This document shows positions 25,561-38,460 of a stretch of 64,000 nucleotides of DNA, in pieces. How positions within the stretch are numbered: position 1 is the stretch's first letter; each line of letters opens with the position of its first letter. A model generated the notes under the pieces. That model was not told the origin of the DNA, ran no database searches, and was given only the letters and a program-made list of their open reading frames with translations. The translations under genes were made by a program, and so were the position numbers. The stretch spans positions 2,852,001-2,916,000 of the forward strand of contig CM038920.1 of NCBI GenBank assembly GCA_021904315.1, read 5' to 3'. The stretch is from Sphagnum magellanicum. Its lineage: Eukaryota; Streptophyta; Sphagnopsida; Sphagnales; Sphagnaceae.

Positions 25561-26725
25561 AGTGAATAATTATAGACATATCATGGTGTAATCACAAAAA
25601 TAGGAATCAAAGTAAAGTGTAACCAATGCTTAATTTTTCATGTTTTAGTATCAAAATTTGTAATAATCTTACAAGTCATTCAAAAACATTTATGACAATG
25701 TTTATAATATATTATGAAAACATGTGGTATGATTTGGAATGGGCAAATGATGTCAACATTAAATGATCTACAATTGATCTTATTAATTTCTACTTGTAGA
25801 ATCAAAAAAATAATCACATGGGCAACTAAAACACATATTTAATTAATTCTAGATTTTACAAAAGTCCAAAAGTACCAACACATCATTTACACCATGCAAA
25901 CAATGTGACTTTCAACTACAAATATGACCTAGTGGCCACCAAGTTGTTCACCATAGCAAAAGATTTTAGGAAAATAGCAAAAAACATATAGGTCGAACAT
26001 CCAAATTACACCTTATGGCCACAAGATTTTTGACCACAACCAAAAATGGAATCATTAACATAATAAAATTAACACAAATCAACAAATTTTATTGAAAATT
26101 TAAAATACAATTTGAAGTTTGGGTCAAGCTAATGCCTAGCTTGTTGAAAATTCTTAATGCAAACGAAATTGAAAAAATGAGAAAATTCCAAAAAACATAT
26201 TAATGGAATAAATAAAACGTATTTGTGACATACAAATTGAACCTAACTTTCAACTATAATCTTATCATAAATGAAAGACTACTTTAAATAACCCTAAAAC
26301 AATGCAAATCTTAATAGTAAGGTCAATTCCTCCTATTTTTTGAACTTTTGTGATGGTCCATGGTCAAATATGCAATTATATTTGCATTATCTCGAAATAA
26401 GAATCCTAATGGCAAACATTACTTTCTCCATTTTAGATTTACAAACGTTGTCGCATAGTCTACGAATAACAAGCATAACTAGCTGCAAACAAAATTTAGT
26501 GCCAACAAAAGAAAACATATAACATAATTTTTTCAACATATAATATAAGAAATGACCTATAAAATCAAAAATGAAGATAAATGAAATGATTCCGAGTGTG
26601 TACCCAAAGAGGGTTGGGCATTGATAGGATCACCATTGTCATAATTCATATATTGCATGAATGAAAAATAATTTTGCAAAGAAGAATTTAAACAAGGTTT
26701 AAAATACTTGGCCAAAACATCATAA
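25561..26725. other. AT-rich stretch, nothing recognised
   Basis: Contains one near-palindromic CCTAGTGGCCACCAAG (25928-25943), a motif that recurs in the minisatellite at 27.6 kb and in the DUF7869 composite. No coding region is supported. Confidence 0.4.
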
Positions 26726-26730
26726 TGATC

Positions 26731-27300
26731 TCAAATTGTGTTTATCAAAAGCAATTTAATTAAAGCTATCCATAAATGAGATGCCAAATCCAACAATTGC
26801 ACTTTATTCATTAATAACAACTCACCCCTAAAGGACTCCAGAAAAAAACCACTCCACTTCAGATTTTCAACTATTTTACTAGGTTCATCGTCAATTAACA
26901 ATGTTTGATTTTCCTTCCCATAAAGTAACCCACGGCAACCATGGTACACACGCTTCAAATCCTTCAAATAATAATGAAACCTAGGAGAAATTTGACCAGA
27001 AGTCTTTGACCATTGGTCGTGTCCCAAAATAAAGACAAATTAATCCACAAATGTATCTTAAATCAGCATTGGAAGAACCTCAAGCACATCCTTTAGTTTC
27101 ATACAAGACCAAATTGTGATGTAAAAGTTTTCAAGTGTGTGAGAAAGGAAATGTTTCATTCCAATTCTCACTTTGACTTTGCTCTTATCAATAATTCTTA
27201 CAAACATTCAAGCATTCCCTTGCAGAACAACGAATTGAGGGAAATAGCAAGTACACCGTTCACGTTTAAAATTAATAATTTTTTGGGACCTAAAGGTCCT
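26731..27300 (-). pseudogene. FCP1/NIF-like (HAD) phosphatase pseudogene fragment
   Basis: The minus strand encodes pieces of an FCP1-homology domain, the HAD fold that dephosphorylates phospho-Ser/Thr targets such as the RNA polymerase II tail. Near 27290-27240 is the motif I region, reading LNVNGVL where plant members have LDLNGLL. The first catalytic Asp position is therefore Asn. Next comes a stretch like VLQGNA. A 98-codon open frame (27027-26731) carries GHDQ, YYLKDLKRVY, the motif III/IV region LLIDDEPSK and NKVQLLDLASHLW. The two parts lie in different frames with stops between them, so it cannot make an enzyme. The order and spacing fit the C-terminal half of the plant FCP1-like family. 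Whether it is a processed host pseudogene or was captured by a transposon cannot be told; no intron is visible. Confidence 0.55.
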
Positions 27301-27622
27301 GAATGTACATGTGAACGCAAATATATACCTTCGTTCACTTAAGTTTGATGCAAACAAATCTTGAACTACAAAAAAACCAAAGCATGCCCCATTTAAACAG
27401 ACACAACACAAAATATTAAGGTGATATGCACACCTTCAAAATTCAAGTCATGATCAAATAATGATGTCCAATCAAAAATACTATTGTTGTGTTATACAAC
27501 ACATTGACGTACCCTAAACGAAAAATTATATTTCAAGAAAGCATCACATGTGGGCATTAGGTGACATTACAACATATTAAATAAAACAACAACAAAAAGT
27601 TGGAACTAAACACACGCAACCA

Positions 27623-27825
27623 AACCCTGTGGGCACCAAGTTAGTTTTGACAAGACCCTAGCGGCCACTAGGCTAGATTTAACAAAACCTTGGCAACCAC
27701 TAGACTAGATTCAACAAGACTTTGGTGGCCACTAAGCCAATTCCAACAAGACCTTAGTGACCACTAGGCCTATTCAACAAGACATTAACAACCACCAAGC
27801 AAGTTCCAACATGACCTTGATGACA
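27623..27825. repeat. Minisatellite, 32-bp unit, about 6 copies
   Basis: Anchor positions at about 27629, 27661, 27693, 27725, 27757 and 27788 give a period of 31-32 bp. Each unit holds a variant of the near-palindrome GTGGCCACTAGG followed by a TTCAACAAGACC-like spacer. Copies are diverged by roughly a fifth. Confidence 0.85.
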
Positions 27826-27829
27826 CTGA

Positions 27830-27935
27830 AAGCCTAAAACATCTAAATTATATGAAAATAGTTCCAAAACCCTAAACCATAAAACCTAAACCTCAAACCT
27901 TAAACTTTAAGATATAAACCCTAAACCTAGGATTA
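27830..27935. repeat. Short degenerate telomere-like tract
   Basis: CCCTAAACC-type heptamers with substitutions (CCCTAAACCATAAAACCTAA and on). It is related to the longer tract at 30.09 kb. Confidence 0.6.
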
Positions 27936-28289
27936 TATGTTCACCATATTTTTGTTCATTTTGTAAGCCTTCTTATTATTTCTCTTCTTCAAATACTTTT
28001 GGTGTTGCTTGAAGATCCTTTCTTGGGATTTGGCTCAATTCTTGTCAATGTCCAATTGGACTGTGTTGATTTGGTCAATGGCATCCATGACAATTGACAA
28101 TTTTAAGTTGTGAAATGTCACAAGATTTTGTAGAATGCAGATATTTTATGTCATTGGTAATATTTGGATATAATTCAATGAATTACATTTATTTGTTGAA
28201 TATATAGAATATTGATAAACATATAATAAATCAATGACTTCATTATGGACCAAATGAGATTTTGATGTGAAATAACATATGTCTCTAAC

Positions 28290-29190
28290 TATCACGATCT
28301 TAACCTTAGGTTCGTGACCAAGGCAAGGGCATGGAAAAGCCTAGGCCGGGAATGCAACTTGGGAATCACATTCATAGTCCCAAGAATGCGAAAGAACGTG
28401 AAGGAATGAACCCACACACTCCCAAGTGGACTCCCACTTTGGGAGTTAAAGTCCTTATGGAATCCCAAATTTTTAAAGAGCAATTTGAGGGGTCGAAATT
28501 CATAGGATTAATAATTTCCTTGTACCATTGGAAAGCTCTTAAAACGTAAATGTCTAAAATGGGCTCGCATGATCCATTTGAATATTTTGAAAAAAGGGTC
28601 AATAATCAAAGTGTCAATTTGATTTTAGACCACTAAAAGTCGAGAACTACCCTGAATTATGTGTGTGCAAGTGATGTGCCACATATTGTTGAAAAGCTCC
28701 CGATAATGGCTACAACTTTGCTTTAGACCTTGCCTTAATCAAAGGTCTACACAAGAACTTATGGGTTTCCAAAGTGGCAAGAGTCCCAATTTTGAGAATT
28801 TTGGGATTCTTGACTTGGGAGTCTTGAGAAAAAAGACATTTGGGTGTAAGCCCCGTGGCCAATCACAAAGAATACTATAAAGGGGAAGGTGGTGGCTTCT
28901 TGCAAGTTCGAATCATGGTGAATCTTGTGAGTCTGTGTATGATTATGGTTCGTGCATGCATCAAAAATGTTTCAATTATGCATTAACCAACTTGTTGTTT
29001 GGATTGTGTAGATTGATGCAAATAATTAACCCACTTGTCATTCATCCTAGTGCCCATCCCGAAATTCCAACACCCCCCTCTTACCCCTGAAGTGCTACGA
29101 ATGAAGGAGCATATCCCAATTTTTTTTTCTTCCACTATTTTCATTTTGGGACTTGCATTTGAATCATCTAAGGAGTTTGGGAGTGTGTCA
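28290..29190 (-). mobile_element. Solo LTR of family L1, copy 1 (old, deaminated)
   Basis: On the minus strand it starts TGACACACTCCC, runs 901 bp and ends at the position equivalent to the TG..CA end of copies 2 and 3. It is flanked by CTAAC (28285-28289) and TTAAC (29191-29195), a five-base target duplication with one difference. It aligns along its length with 31421-32355 and 43526-44416 but has far fewer CpGs. No internal retrotransposon sequence adjoins it, so it is a solo LTR fossil. Confidence 0.8.
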
Positions 29191-29195
29191 TTAAC

Positions 29196-30086
29196 CACCA
29201 TCTAAAAAATAAACCCATCAAAAATGAATGATTTTTTTCATTGCTGTGACTCGTTGGATGAAACTCAATAAAAATCGCACACTATTATAATAACAGGTTT
29301 TATGGTTTTAAAAACCCCCAAAGTGATAGCGTAAAAAAAACCCTTTGGTTTTCTAAGACAAGTTAATTTTAACAAGTCTAGTATAACTGGGATGGTTTCT
29401 TTTACTTTTTTTTTACTAGTGGTCAAACAATACACAATGTATGGTCATCTTAATGCCCCATTTGTCTTTTTATTTATGCTTTGGTAATCAAATGGGTGTT
29501 TTGATTATTTGATTATCAATCAACTTGATAGTTTGAAAATATCCATGTTTCATTCGCCATGTGTCACCAAATGTTAAGTTCATTGAATGCCATGTGTAAT
29601 TATTAGAATGGATGGAAATTTGTCAATTTGTCGGTTGGTTGATTCAATTGGCAATCAACTAGATAGTCAAATGATACCACTATAAGGACTAAATAATGGT
29701 AGACACATGTCATTGGCTTGTTGAATAGGCTGCTAATACATGGTATTGTAGCATGCCATAAAATGCTAACACATGTCAAATTTAAACTATTTGTTAAGTT
29801 ATCCTTTAGTTTAATTTGCTTTCACAACATCCAGTTATTTGATTAATTGATTTGACAAAATTGGGTCAAAATGGTGAGTGCATGTAAACTAAGGTGGACC
29901 ACTTTTGGTGTTACAATGGAATTTTTTAATATTGCATGATTGCAATTAGTACATGTTATTGTATGTGTTAAGAATTTTCAATAGATATTCACAAATTATA
30001 TACTTGAATATATACATATGCAATTAATTGTAAATGCCAGGTGGTAATTGATCTTTATTTTATACAATAAATTTGAAGGGTTATTG
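29196..30086. other. AT-rich stretch, nothing recognised
   Basis: No coding region, RNA gene or repeat boundary was found between the solo LTR and the telomere-like tract. Confidence 0.4.
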
Positions 30087-30671
30087 TATAAACCTTAAAG
30101 CCCAAACCCAAAGCCCAAACAATAAATTCAAACCCTAAACCCTAAACCTTTAAGCCCTAAACCTTAAACCTTAAGTCATAAGTCATAAACCTTAAACCCT
30201 CAAGCCAAAAATTTAAAGCCCAAACCTTAGACCTTAAATCCCAAACCCTAAACCTTAAAGCCCAAACCTTAAACCCTAAAATTTAAATCCCAAACTATAA
30301 ACCCTAAAGCCTAAACCATAAACTGTGAACCGTAAAACCCAAAAATTTAACCCTTAAACCATAAACCCCAAAATCTAAACCGTAAATCATAAACCTTAAA
30401 GCTAAAAATCTAAACCCAAAATCTAAACCCTATAGCCCAAACCCTAAATGTAAACCTTAAAGCCCAAACTTTAAACCCCAAAACTTAAACCCCAAACTCA
30501 AAACCCTAAAGCCCAAACCATAAACCCTAAACCCTAAACCCTAAATGTAAACCTTAAAGCCCAAACCTTAAAGCCCAAAATCTAAACCCCAAACCTTTTA
30601 CCTTAAACCTTAAACCCTGAACCCAAAACATAACCCTAATCCCTAAACCCTAAACCCCAAACCCCAAAGCC
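30087..30671. repeat. Interstitial telomere-like repeat tract, ~585 bp
   Basis: Dozens of heptamer-like units AAACCCT, AAACCTT and AAAGCCC are written head to tail on this strand, with intact CCCTAAACCCTAAACCCTAA near 30523-30545. It is the C-rich strand of the plant TTTAGGG telomere repeat, heavily diverged. Longer-range variants such as AAAGCCCAAACCTTA recur every 21-35 bp, so the tract may have grown as a satellite rather than been laid down at once. Confidence 0.85.
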
Positions 30672-31420
30672 TATATAAATAATAATCTATTATGAAATAT
30701 TCATTAATCATTCATGAATTTAAAGGTATGTTTTTCAAACTAATTTGGTATAATTCTATACGATCATTATTCATAAATAATAATAGATAACTAGAATGTC
30801 AATTATTTTATAAATAATAATTAACCAATAATAAATCTATTATTGGTTATTTGAGGCAATTAGTATACTAACACAAATGCCTACCCATTTTTTCCTTAAA
30901 AAATAATTCAGAAAAATGATATTTGAAATTCAAAAGTTGAACATCAAGTAATTTTGCAACTTTGCATGGTCAAAAACATATAACCCAATGTTTTCTTTTG
31001 TTGGATTTCACTAAACCCAAATATAATGAAGGATGGTACAAATTCTTCAAGTCAACCATAGTTGTTAATTATATGCTACAAATTTTAGTTATCACGAAAA
31101 AATTTTAAATCAATACATTAAATATGCAATATTAACTATTATTTCCAACTATTAGGATTTTGGGTTTCTTCATACATGGTGTAGATCTTTGTTTCGAATG
31201 TACACATCCATCATTACATTCAAAATGGAGGCCCCACTCTTCACACTAAAAGATACGAAAGAGGCGGAAGTTTTAACCATAGAACATTCTTGAATGTTTT
31301 TTTTGCAATGACGATGTTCTTCAAGAGAAAGGAGCAGGATTAGGTTGAATTTGTGACTTTTCTTTCAAGCTGGATGAACCTTGTGTAGCAATTTCCAAAG
31401 TAGGAAGGTGACGAGCATAA
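30672..31420. other. AT-rich stretch, nothing recognised
   Basis: No gene or clear element boundary. It leads directly into the second solo LTR. Confidence 0.4.
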
Positions 31421-32355
31421 TGACGCACTCCCAACTCCTCAAAGGGCTCAAATGTGAGCCCAAGTAGGAAAACAGCGGAAGGAGGAGTCGGAGCACGCTC
31501 CCTAGCTCACAACACTTTGAGGGGTAGAGGGGCATGTTGGAGCTCCAGGATGGGACTAGGAAGAGTTGACAAGCTTCACTCACTCACACGGGCCTGCACA
31601 CAACCCACACAAAGTGGTTAGTGCAAAGTTGGAGCACCCTTGGTGCTAAGACGAACCACGAGCAACACGGACACACAAGACTCACCATGGCCCGGACTTG
31701 GGGGAAGCCACCACCTTCCCCCTTATAGTATACTCTGCAGCTCTCCATGGAGGCTACATCCAAATGGTTATTTTTCCCGGGACTCCCGAGTGGGAGTCCC
31801 GAAATCGCGCCAAATGGGACTCCCGCGATTTTGGAGCCCCATAACTTTGCGAGCAGACCTCGGATCGCAATGCGGTCTAAAGCAAAGTTGTAGCTCTCGT
31901 CAAGAGCTTTCCAACGATATGTGGCACGCCCCCTGCAGCTAAGTAAATCGGGTCGATTCCTGACTTTTTGTGGTCGGGAGTCAAACTGGCATTTCGACTC
32001 CTGGCCCTTCTTTTGGCCATAACTTATGTTTCAGATGTCTAAATGAGCAATGCGAGCCCATTTTAAACATCTAAGCTCTAAGAGCTTTCCAATGATATAA
32101 GGGACGCCACAAGACATTGAGGTTTGACCCTTGTAATTGCTCTCTGAAGTTTCGGGACTCCATCTCCTAAAGTGGGAGTTGCCTTGGGAACGTGAGGGTG
32201 CACTCCCTCATACTCCCTCACACTTTCTAACACTCTCGAGAGTATGTGATGTGACTCCCGGGCTTCTTTTTGCCTTAACTCCTGGACTTCCTCTTGGCTC
32301 GCAACCTTGCAACCCCTTTTGCCTTGGTCGCGAGCCGAAAGCTCGGGTTGCGACA
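31421..32355 (+). mobile_element. Solo LTR of family L1, copy 2 (CpG-rich, least decayed)
   Basis: It runs 935 bp from TGACGCACTCCC to GGGTTGCGACA, giving TG..CA ends. It shares with copy 3 the successive blocks GGGATGGGACTAGGAAGAG, GGCCCGGACTTGGGGGAAGC, CCCCATAACTTTG and GGTCGGGAGTCAAA. It keeps many CpGs lost in copies 1 and 3. The bases outside the ends (CATAA and CTAGA) do not form a convincing target duplication, so the flanks may have recombined. Confidence 0.75.
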
Positions 32356-32890
32356 CTAGAATTCCACAATAAAATACCTAGTATTCTTTCATCTTAGTAT
32401 TATTTGCTAGGTCAAAAGCATAAATATTTTGTTATGTTCTATTGAGGTTGTGTTTAAAGATAGTAAGATATTTTTTTTATCATTAAACAGGCCAAAATTC
32501 CTTTTCAAAACCTACTTGATTCCTTTCCCTGCATGTTTTGCATTATTTTCATTTAATTAATACATCTTAGTATATGTAATGGTCACTCTAACATCAATTG
32601 CATTGCCAAGAGGTTAGGAATATCTAGTACATAATAAACATGCACAATTTATTTCTAGTGGTGGACTTAATCTATTCATTAATGAAATAATCAATGTTCT
32701 ATATATTATGGTTTAAAACTGAAAAGAATGCAAACTGCCTAAATAAACAAGAAATAGAATTTCGCTAGAAACCCACCATTTTTTGCCATTGATTAATTTG
32801 GTGGGAAAATATATTACGCCATTCATTTTGGCAGGGAAAACCTACTAATGTTTCTATTAGAAAGAAATAATGAGAGAAACGATTAATAGT
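32356..32890. other. AT-rich stretch, nothing recognised
   Basis: No coding sequence or element boundary seen between the solo LTR and the 49-bp minisatellite. Confidence 0.4.
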
Positions 32891-32894
32891 CGTT

Positions 32895-33800
32895 AAACAT
32901 TTCTTCCTAAAAATGTTTTTCGAAGAAATGCTTGGTGGTTGCTAGGTGTTTTTGTAGAAATATATTGGGTGTAGAATGTTTAATGGTTGCAAGGCATTTC
33001 TATGCACGGATATTGGGCACAAAAATGCTTGGCGGATGTTAGGCGTCTTTGTGTAGGGAGATTTGGTGCAAAAATGCCAGGCGTTTCTACACAGTGATAT
33101 TGGGCACAAAAACACCTAGTAATTGCCAGGTGTTTCTGTGGAGTAATATTGTGTGTAAAAACGTCTAGCAATTGCAAAGCATTTTTGCGAAGGGATATTT
33201 GACATAAAAATGCTTGGGCACCACCAAATGTTTCTATGTAAGGATATTTTGTGCAAAAAAACCTTATGACTGCTAGGTGTCTCTACACAATTATTTTAGG
33301 TGCAAAAACACCTTTTGGTCACTAGGTGTTTCTACATAGGGATTTTAGGTGTAAAAACATTTGGCAACTACCAAGCATTTTTTTGCAAGGCGCAAAGATG
33401 CATTGTGGCCGCTAAGCATTTCTGAACAAGGAATTTAAGTGCAGAAATGCATGGTAGCTACTAGGGATTTCTATGCAAGGATTTGAACTGTAGACAAATT
33501 TTTATGTAGGGATATTAAGTGCAAAAAAACTTGGTAGCCACCAAACGTTTCTACGTAGGGAATTTAGGTGCAGAAATGTTTGGCAGATGTCAGGCTTGTT
33601 TAGGCACATATATTAGGTGGGGAAATGCCTGGGGATGCTAGGTGTTTCTACGCAGGGAAATTGAAAGTAGAAATGCTAGGCAGCCACTTGGAGATCCTAT
33701 TCATGGATCATTGATAAACAAACTCCCCACAATCACCTAACATTTTAAAGAGTGGATATTGGGTGTAGAAATGCTTGGCAGCTATTAGGTGCTTGATTTT
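32895..33800. repeat. Minisatellite, ~49-bp unit, about 17 diverged copies
   Basis: The phrase TATTGGGCACAAAAATGC with variants recurs at about 32963, 33011, 33060, 33098, 33148, 33196 and 33245 and onward. The period is 48-50 bp, with one short unit. Each unit also has a TGCTAGGCGTTTCTACGCAG-like half. It abuts the DUF7869 relic and may be its terminal or subterminal region. Confidence 0.85.
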
Positions 33801-33849
33801 ATAGATGGTAAAAGAAGAAGCTCTTAGAATTTGGGTAATTCCTCACTAA

Positions 33850-36800
33850 GTTGAAGATTTGCATAGTGAGGAATTACATGGTGAAATGAGTTATATTTTT
33901 GAGGATGGTGTGGAAGGGTCTATTTGGAAGTTTGGGTATGATTCCATGAACGAGAAGGAAGTGAAAAGAATATTGTGGAAGGTAATCATGAGGTTAGTGG
34001 TGAAGAAAATTTTGAACAAAATAAAGAGGATTATAACCAAGGGAATGCATGTGGGAATGATGATGCAATGTATGGCCATGGTGTGGGGGACAAATTCAAA
34101 TATAGCGGGAAGATGTTGATCTGAGTGGCAAAGAATTGAATATGATCTTGTAGACAATGGTGGGGTTTTCATTGCAAAAGGTTGGGTGGTTACATGTGAC
34201 CCATAGGAAGCAATTCTTGACGATTAACTTAGGGAGGACCATGTTGGGCTTTACATCTTGTATTGTTTTATGACTATGTCAGTAGTGATGACCATTTGGA
34301 AATGACCATTAGCTTAAACAATTCTTAAAGGGTACCCTTTAAAAAGCATTTCATAGCATTTTATGAAACCCACATATTAGATGTTGATGGTGAGATCAAT
34401 TGGTGTAAAGAAAAAGAAATATTCCTTTTGTAAGAGGAAGTAAAACATCATTGACTCTAAGGGTTCCATTTCTAGAATTAAGAAAGTGTTGTTAAAGGAG
34501 TCAGTGCGTAATGTGGGTGCAACAAAGTGTTACGCCATGAATTGTTGTTAACATTTTCTTCATGAAAAAATGTTGTTGAGACAAGAGTTTTCGAGTTTGT
34601 CATTTGAAGACCGCAAGACATATGGTTAGATATTCTAAGAAGGTTACATATGAAGGGAGACAAAAGCCAACAAAAATTTATCATTATTCAAGGTTTTAAA
34701 CATTTGTGAAAGTTTGGTACGAAATCATTGGTCTTTCTAGGTCAACATATATGTTATACAAATTACATAGCAAGTGAAGTTGTTAGTTTTTACCACATGG
34801 GAACAAAGGTACAATTAAATTACGTATGTCAACTTGGTAAGTCAAATGTTCAGTCATTGATTGACCTGTCTACGGATATTATGTCACATCAAATGAAAAG
34901 GATTGGAAATGGTAGACAAGATGTGCAACAAGTTTTGCTTAAAACATGGAAGATTCTATAGGAATGCAATGATCAAATTAATTATATGGAACAACCAACA
35001 TTTTTTGTTTCTATCTGGTGACAAACACCTTGCGGTTGTTAAATGTTTATCATGAAAAACTATTTTATGAGAAATTGAAATGGATTTTTGAATGTTTATT
35101 TGGCAACATACATCTATCATGCAGAATATAATATTTTTTTTGTTTTTTGTATTTGTGGGTTGGTAAATAAACAAGGAATTAAACATTGGAGGTATTTCTC
35201 AATTTGTTATGAGTAGGTTGAAAAAAAGACACCATTTGAATGTTGATGTGTGTGAAATCGAGGGTTTGTGTTTGTGAAATGCATTGTTTGTGAATCCTTA
35301 AATGACTTGATATCCAAATTGGGAAAGAATAGTAATGAAGTTCTAAAATATGAGGCGAAGCTAAAAAAAATATCTTGCAGCAAGAATCATGTAGAAACTT
35401 ATACCATACTTGGAGGATAGACTTAATGTGATTGAAAATGAGTTCCTATGCATTATTCATGACAAGATGGACCGTGCAAAAACTGTGCTTTTAAGGTTGT
35501 GTGTAACAAAATGATATTGGGGCTTGGACAATTGCTCATTACCCTTACGAATATGATAATGCATGGTCATGGGGATAATAGATATGCATAATATTATAAT
35601 GAGTTGTGGCCAAACAATCCCAATTTCACAATTGGGCCCTTGTTATGGTTCTTGCGAACTTTAGAGGTGGCCCTAATTTCGAAATCAAAATTATTATTTG
35701 AACAACCCCTACAAAACTCATTATTTACACGTATGTCGTAAAGGAAATCAAGTTGCATATGCAAATTACACACCCTAGATCAAATTGTTGTTCTAAATTA
35801 ACCTTCAATGCCAAGAAATTTGTTGCTTCAAATGGATAATTGTGTTAAAGACAATAAAAATTGGCATTTGTTAATGTTTCTATCATTGTTGACAACGAGG
35901 GATGTGTTTGAGGAGGTCAAATTGGGATTTTTTGTAGTTGGCCATATGCATGAGGATATAGATGGTTACATTGGCTATTTGTCAAAAAAGTTGGAGGAAA
36001 ACAATTACATTTTAATATATTTGATGAAAGCTTTCATGATCTCACAAGAGAAACCATCCATTTTTTAATTGATTTAGGAGATTCCAAATTTTAAATATTG
36101 GGTCCTAGGTTGTTTGAAAGATGGCCTTGAAAAATTGGTAAGGCATACTGATATGCATCTGTTTAAATTTTTTGTTGATTCATCAAATTAACTAGTGATG
36201 CAATACAAAGTTTCTCCCACAAATCCTATTTGGAGTCCAATAGATGGGTCTCCAATTAAATTATGGAAAGCTAATCCAAATGGTTCACTAAAGTTGCTTA
36301 CTAAAGTTCCAAGCCCTGTTCCATATTGCCCAATTTGGGGCAATGATGCATTGAGGTTAATGGACAAAGAAAAGTTTATAAATTCTGGACTATCCAAATA
36401 CATGGATTTCTGGAAGGTGGGCATTGCGCAAAATTCCATTTATGAAATGAAGATGAAGTTGTATGTGGAGTACTAAGATGATATTTTGTTGCATTTGTGA
36501 AGACCATTACCGCCTCAATGTATAACTCTTTTGGAAGGCTTTTGGCCTTCAAGTAATTGGAGGTCTAACTATGCTAGGGCTTCATTGTCAACCTTGATGG
36601 ACATTGTTGATCCAAAAGATCCAATTCGAGTTCCTTATTGTGAGCCAAAGAACATGAGACCTTTAACTACATACATGCCATTAAGAGATCTTAATGTTGG
36701 AGATTTTGTCCTCGTGAGACTACATGATTTAAATCTTGTTCCTTTCTAGATGGGAAAAATGGAGGATGCTGTTATCAAGGATGAAGAAAATGAATATTTT

Positions 36801-37016
36801 AAAATGGTGAGAGTTCAATGGAAGGTTCCTATAAAAAAAAGATCAAATTTAGATGAACGACATCTATATGAAGATTACTGGAATGGGAAGTGGAAATGTA
36901 ATTTAGCAAATTCAGAACAATGGTTTAACATTTCAACTATTTTTATTTTTTTTCTTGCTTGGAAAAATACAACAAATAGAAGTCAAATTAATATTCTTGC
37001 TACAACCAATTTGTGA
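33850..37016 (+). mobile_element. DUF7869-type transposase relic, composite copy A
   Basis: Ordered blocks on the plus strand resemble plant proteins with a DUF7869 domain, thought to be RNase-H-fold transposase derivatives. These are an NCC..F....R.EF block near 34540, LLQMDNC and GHMHEDIDG near 35820-35965, MQYKVSPTNPIWSP and PYCPIWGND near 36196-36350, and a C-terminal LHDLNLVPF..MGKMEDAV segment with DERHLYEDYWNGKW near 36730-36900. The relic is broken many times. The same blocks occur in reverse at 61.45-64.0 kb with about nine in ten bases matching in the parts I compared. The family name is from memory of motif patterns. Confidence 0.65.
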
Positions 37017-38230
37017 AGGATGTTGGTGACATTGATTAAATTACATTTACAATTTTTTGATGTCTTTTGTATCATTGTATTGATTGGATTGTCATTTTAA
37101 ATCTTTTTTGCAACTTTTGTGTTGTATGGTTTAATAGATTTTTTTTTTCCCAAAATTTATCCATGTACATGATTCTTGAAAAGTAATAATAAATAATCTA
37201 TTTTGTTCCATCTGATCCCTAGTGGCCACCAAGTGTCAACTTTCCTACATGGTATGTAAAGCCCCAAAAATAATGGATTTGTTATAACATGAATAATAAA
37301 ATTACATGCATAAACATTATTGTTATTATTATGTTGTGCCTTGTTTGTATTTCAGAAAATTGAATTTTTATTTCTATTTATTGGGATCATTTACTTGTGA
37401 CTTTCTTATTTGATAATCTATTATGTATTATCACTTGTTAGGCATTGGGATAAATTATATATGGAATTTGAAACATAGTAGATTTGTTATTGTATGATTA
37501 ACATGGATGGATAAAGTTGTTATTGTTAGAAATTTAGCATGTTGTCAATATATTAGATTCAAAACATTGAGTTCATTTTTCTCACTTTAAATGGGAGTTG
37601 TGTCATTTGGTTTTTATAGCTTATAATTTTTTATGTTTCACCTAGTGGCCACTAGGCATTCAATTATAAGTTAAAAAGTTTTATGGTGTATATATATTTG
37701 AAAAATATTAACAAAATTTGTGTGATAGTATGATGTTGTAGTTTTGCCAATTTGGCCTCTTTCCTTGTTTCAAATTCAAAGGGTTGAGTCTCTTAATGTT
37801 AGATAGAAGCACTAACATTTGACTTTCAATCACTCATGAAAATTCATAGTCTTGTTTTAGATTTGATATGAATGTTTTTAACATAATGTGTACATGGATC
37901 TTTTTGGAATTGTTGGTTAGAAAGTTGTTTTTATTTGGAAATAATGTAATCGAAATTTTTTATAATATGACATTCACGTCAAAAATGATCATTAATTTGT
38001 TAAGTCTAGTGACCGTTAGATGGAGTTCATTCCATCCACCAAGTTGTATAAAGTCCTAAATTAAAATTTTAGTTTTAAAATAATTAAATATGTGTTTAAA
38101 AAACAAAAATCAATTGCATTTTTTTCTATTGAAAATGAGGTTGATGATAAGGTTGTCATAACATTTGAGTGTCCATCATGGTGTGATGTGTTTGTTTGGA
38201 TGTAGACATAGCCTAGTGTCACATCAAGAC
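37017..38230 (+). mobile_element. Non-coding spacer of composite copy A
   Basis: AT-rich sequence between the DUF7869 relic and the Copia relic. It is collinear with 60240-61449 on the other strand, so it belongs to the duplicated unit. It contains the perfect palindrome CCTAGTGGCCACTAGG at 37641-37656 and a variant at 37217-37233. Confidence 0.7.
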
Positions 38231-38460
38231 AAGGTCAACATAGGTCAAAGCCCATATTGGGCTACTCGAGCCAAGGTTGTCAAAATTGATGCCATAGTTG
38301 ATGGCACTCTTCAATGATATCAAGGCATGTTTGGTGGTAAAGGGCTATTATCAAAAGCCTAGAATTGATTTTGCAGAGACATTTACTTAATAGTTTTGAA
38401 TTTATTCATGCATTCTTGGCCATAATTGTTGCAAAGAATATGGACTTGATTCAAAACTAC
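38231..38460 (+). mobile_element. Copia reverse transcriptase fossil, composite copy A, 5' part
   Basis: It matches the minus-strand copy at 59.86-60.24 kb, where KGYYQKPRIDFAETFTP is readable, a typical start of the Copia RT. It is cut at 38460 by the solo-LTR-like insertion and resumes at 39524. The element is broken at several points. Confidence 0.75.

Noticed and set aside
32980-33177. 65-codon Cys/His-rich minus-strand peptide
   Set aside because: It is the translation of the 49-bp minisatellite; the Cys and His spacing reflects the repeat period.
32895-33800. CRISPR-like array
   Set aside because: Units are diverged throughout without conserved repeats and unique spacers, and the DNA is plant nuclear.
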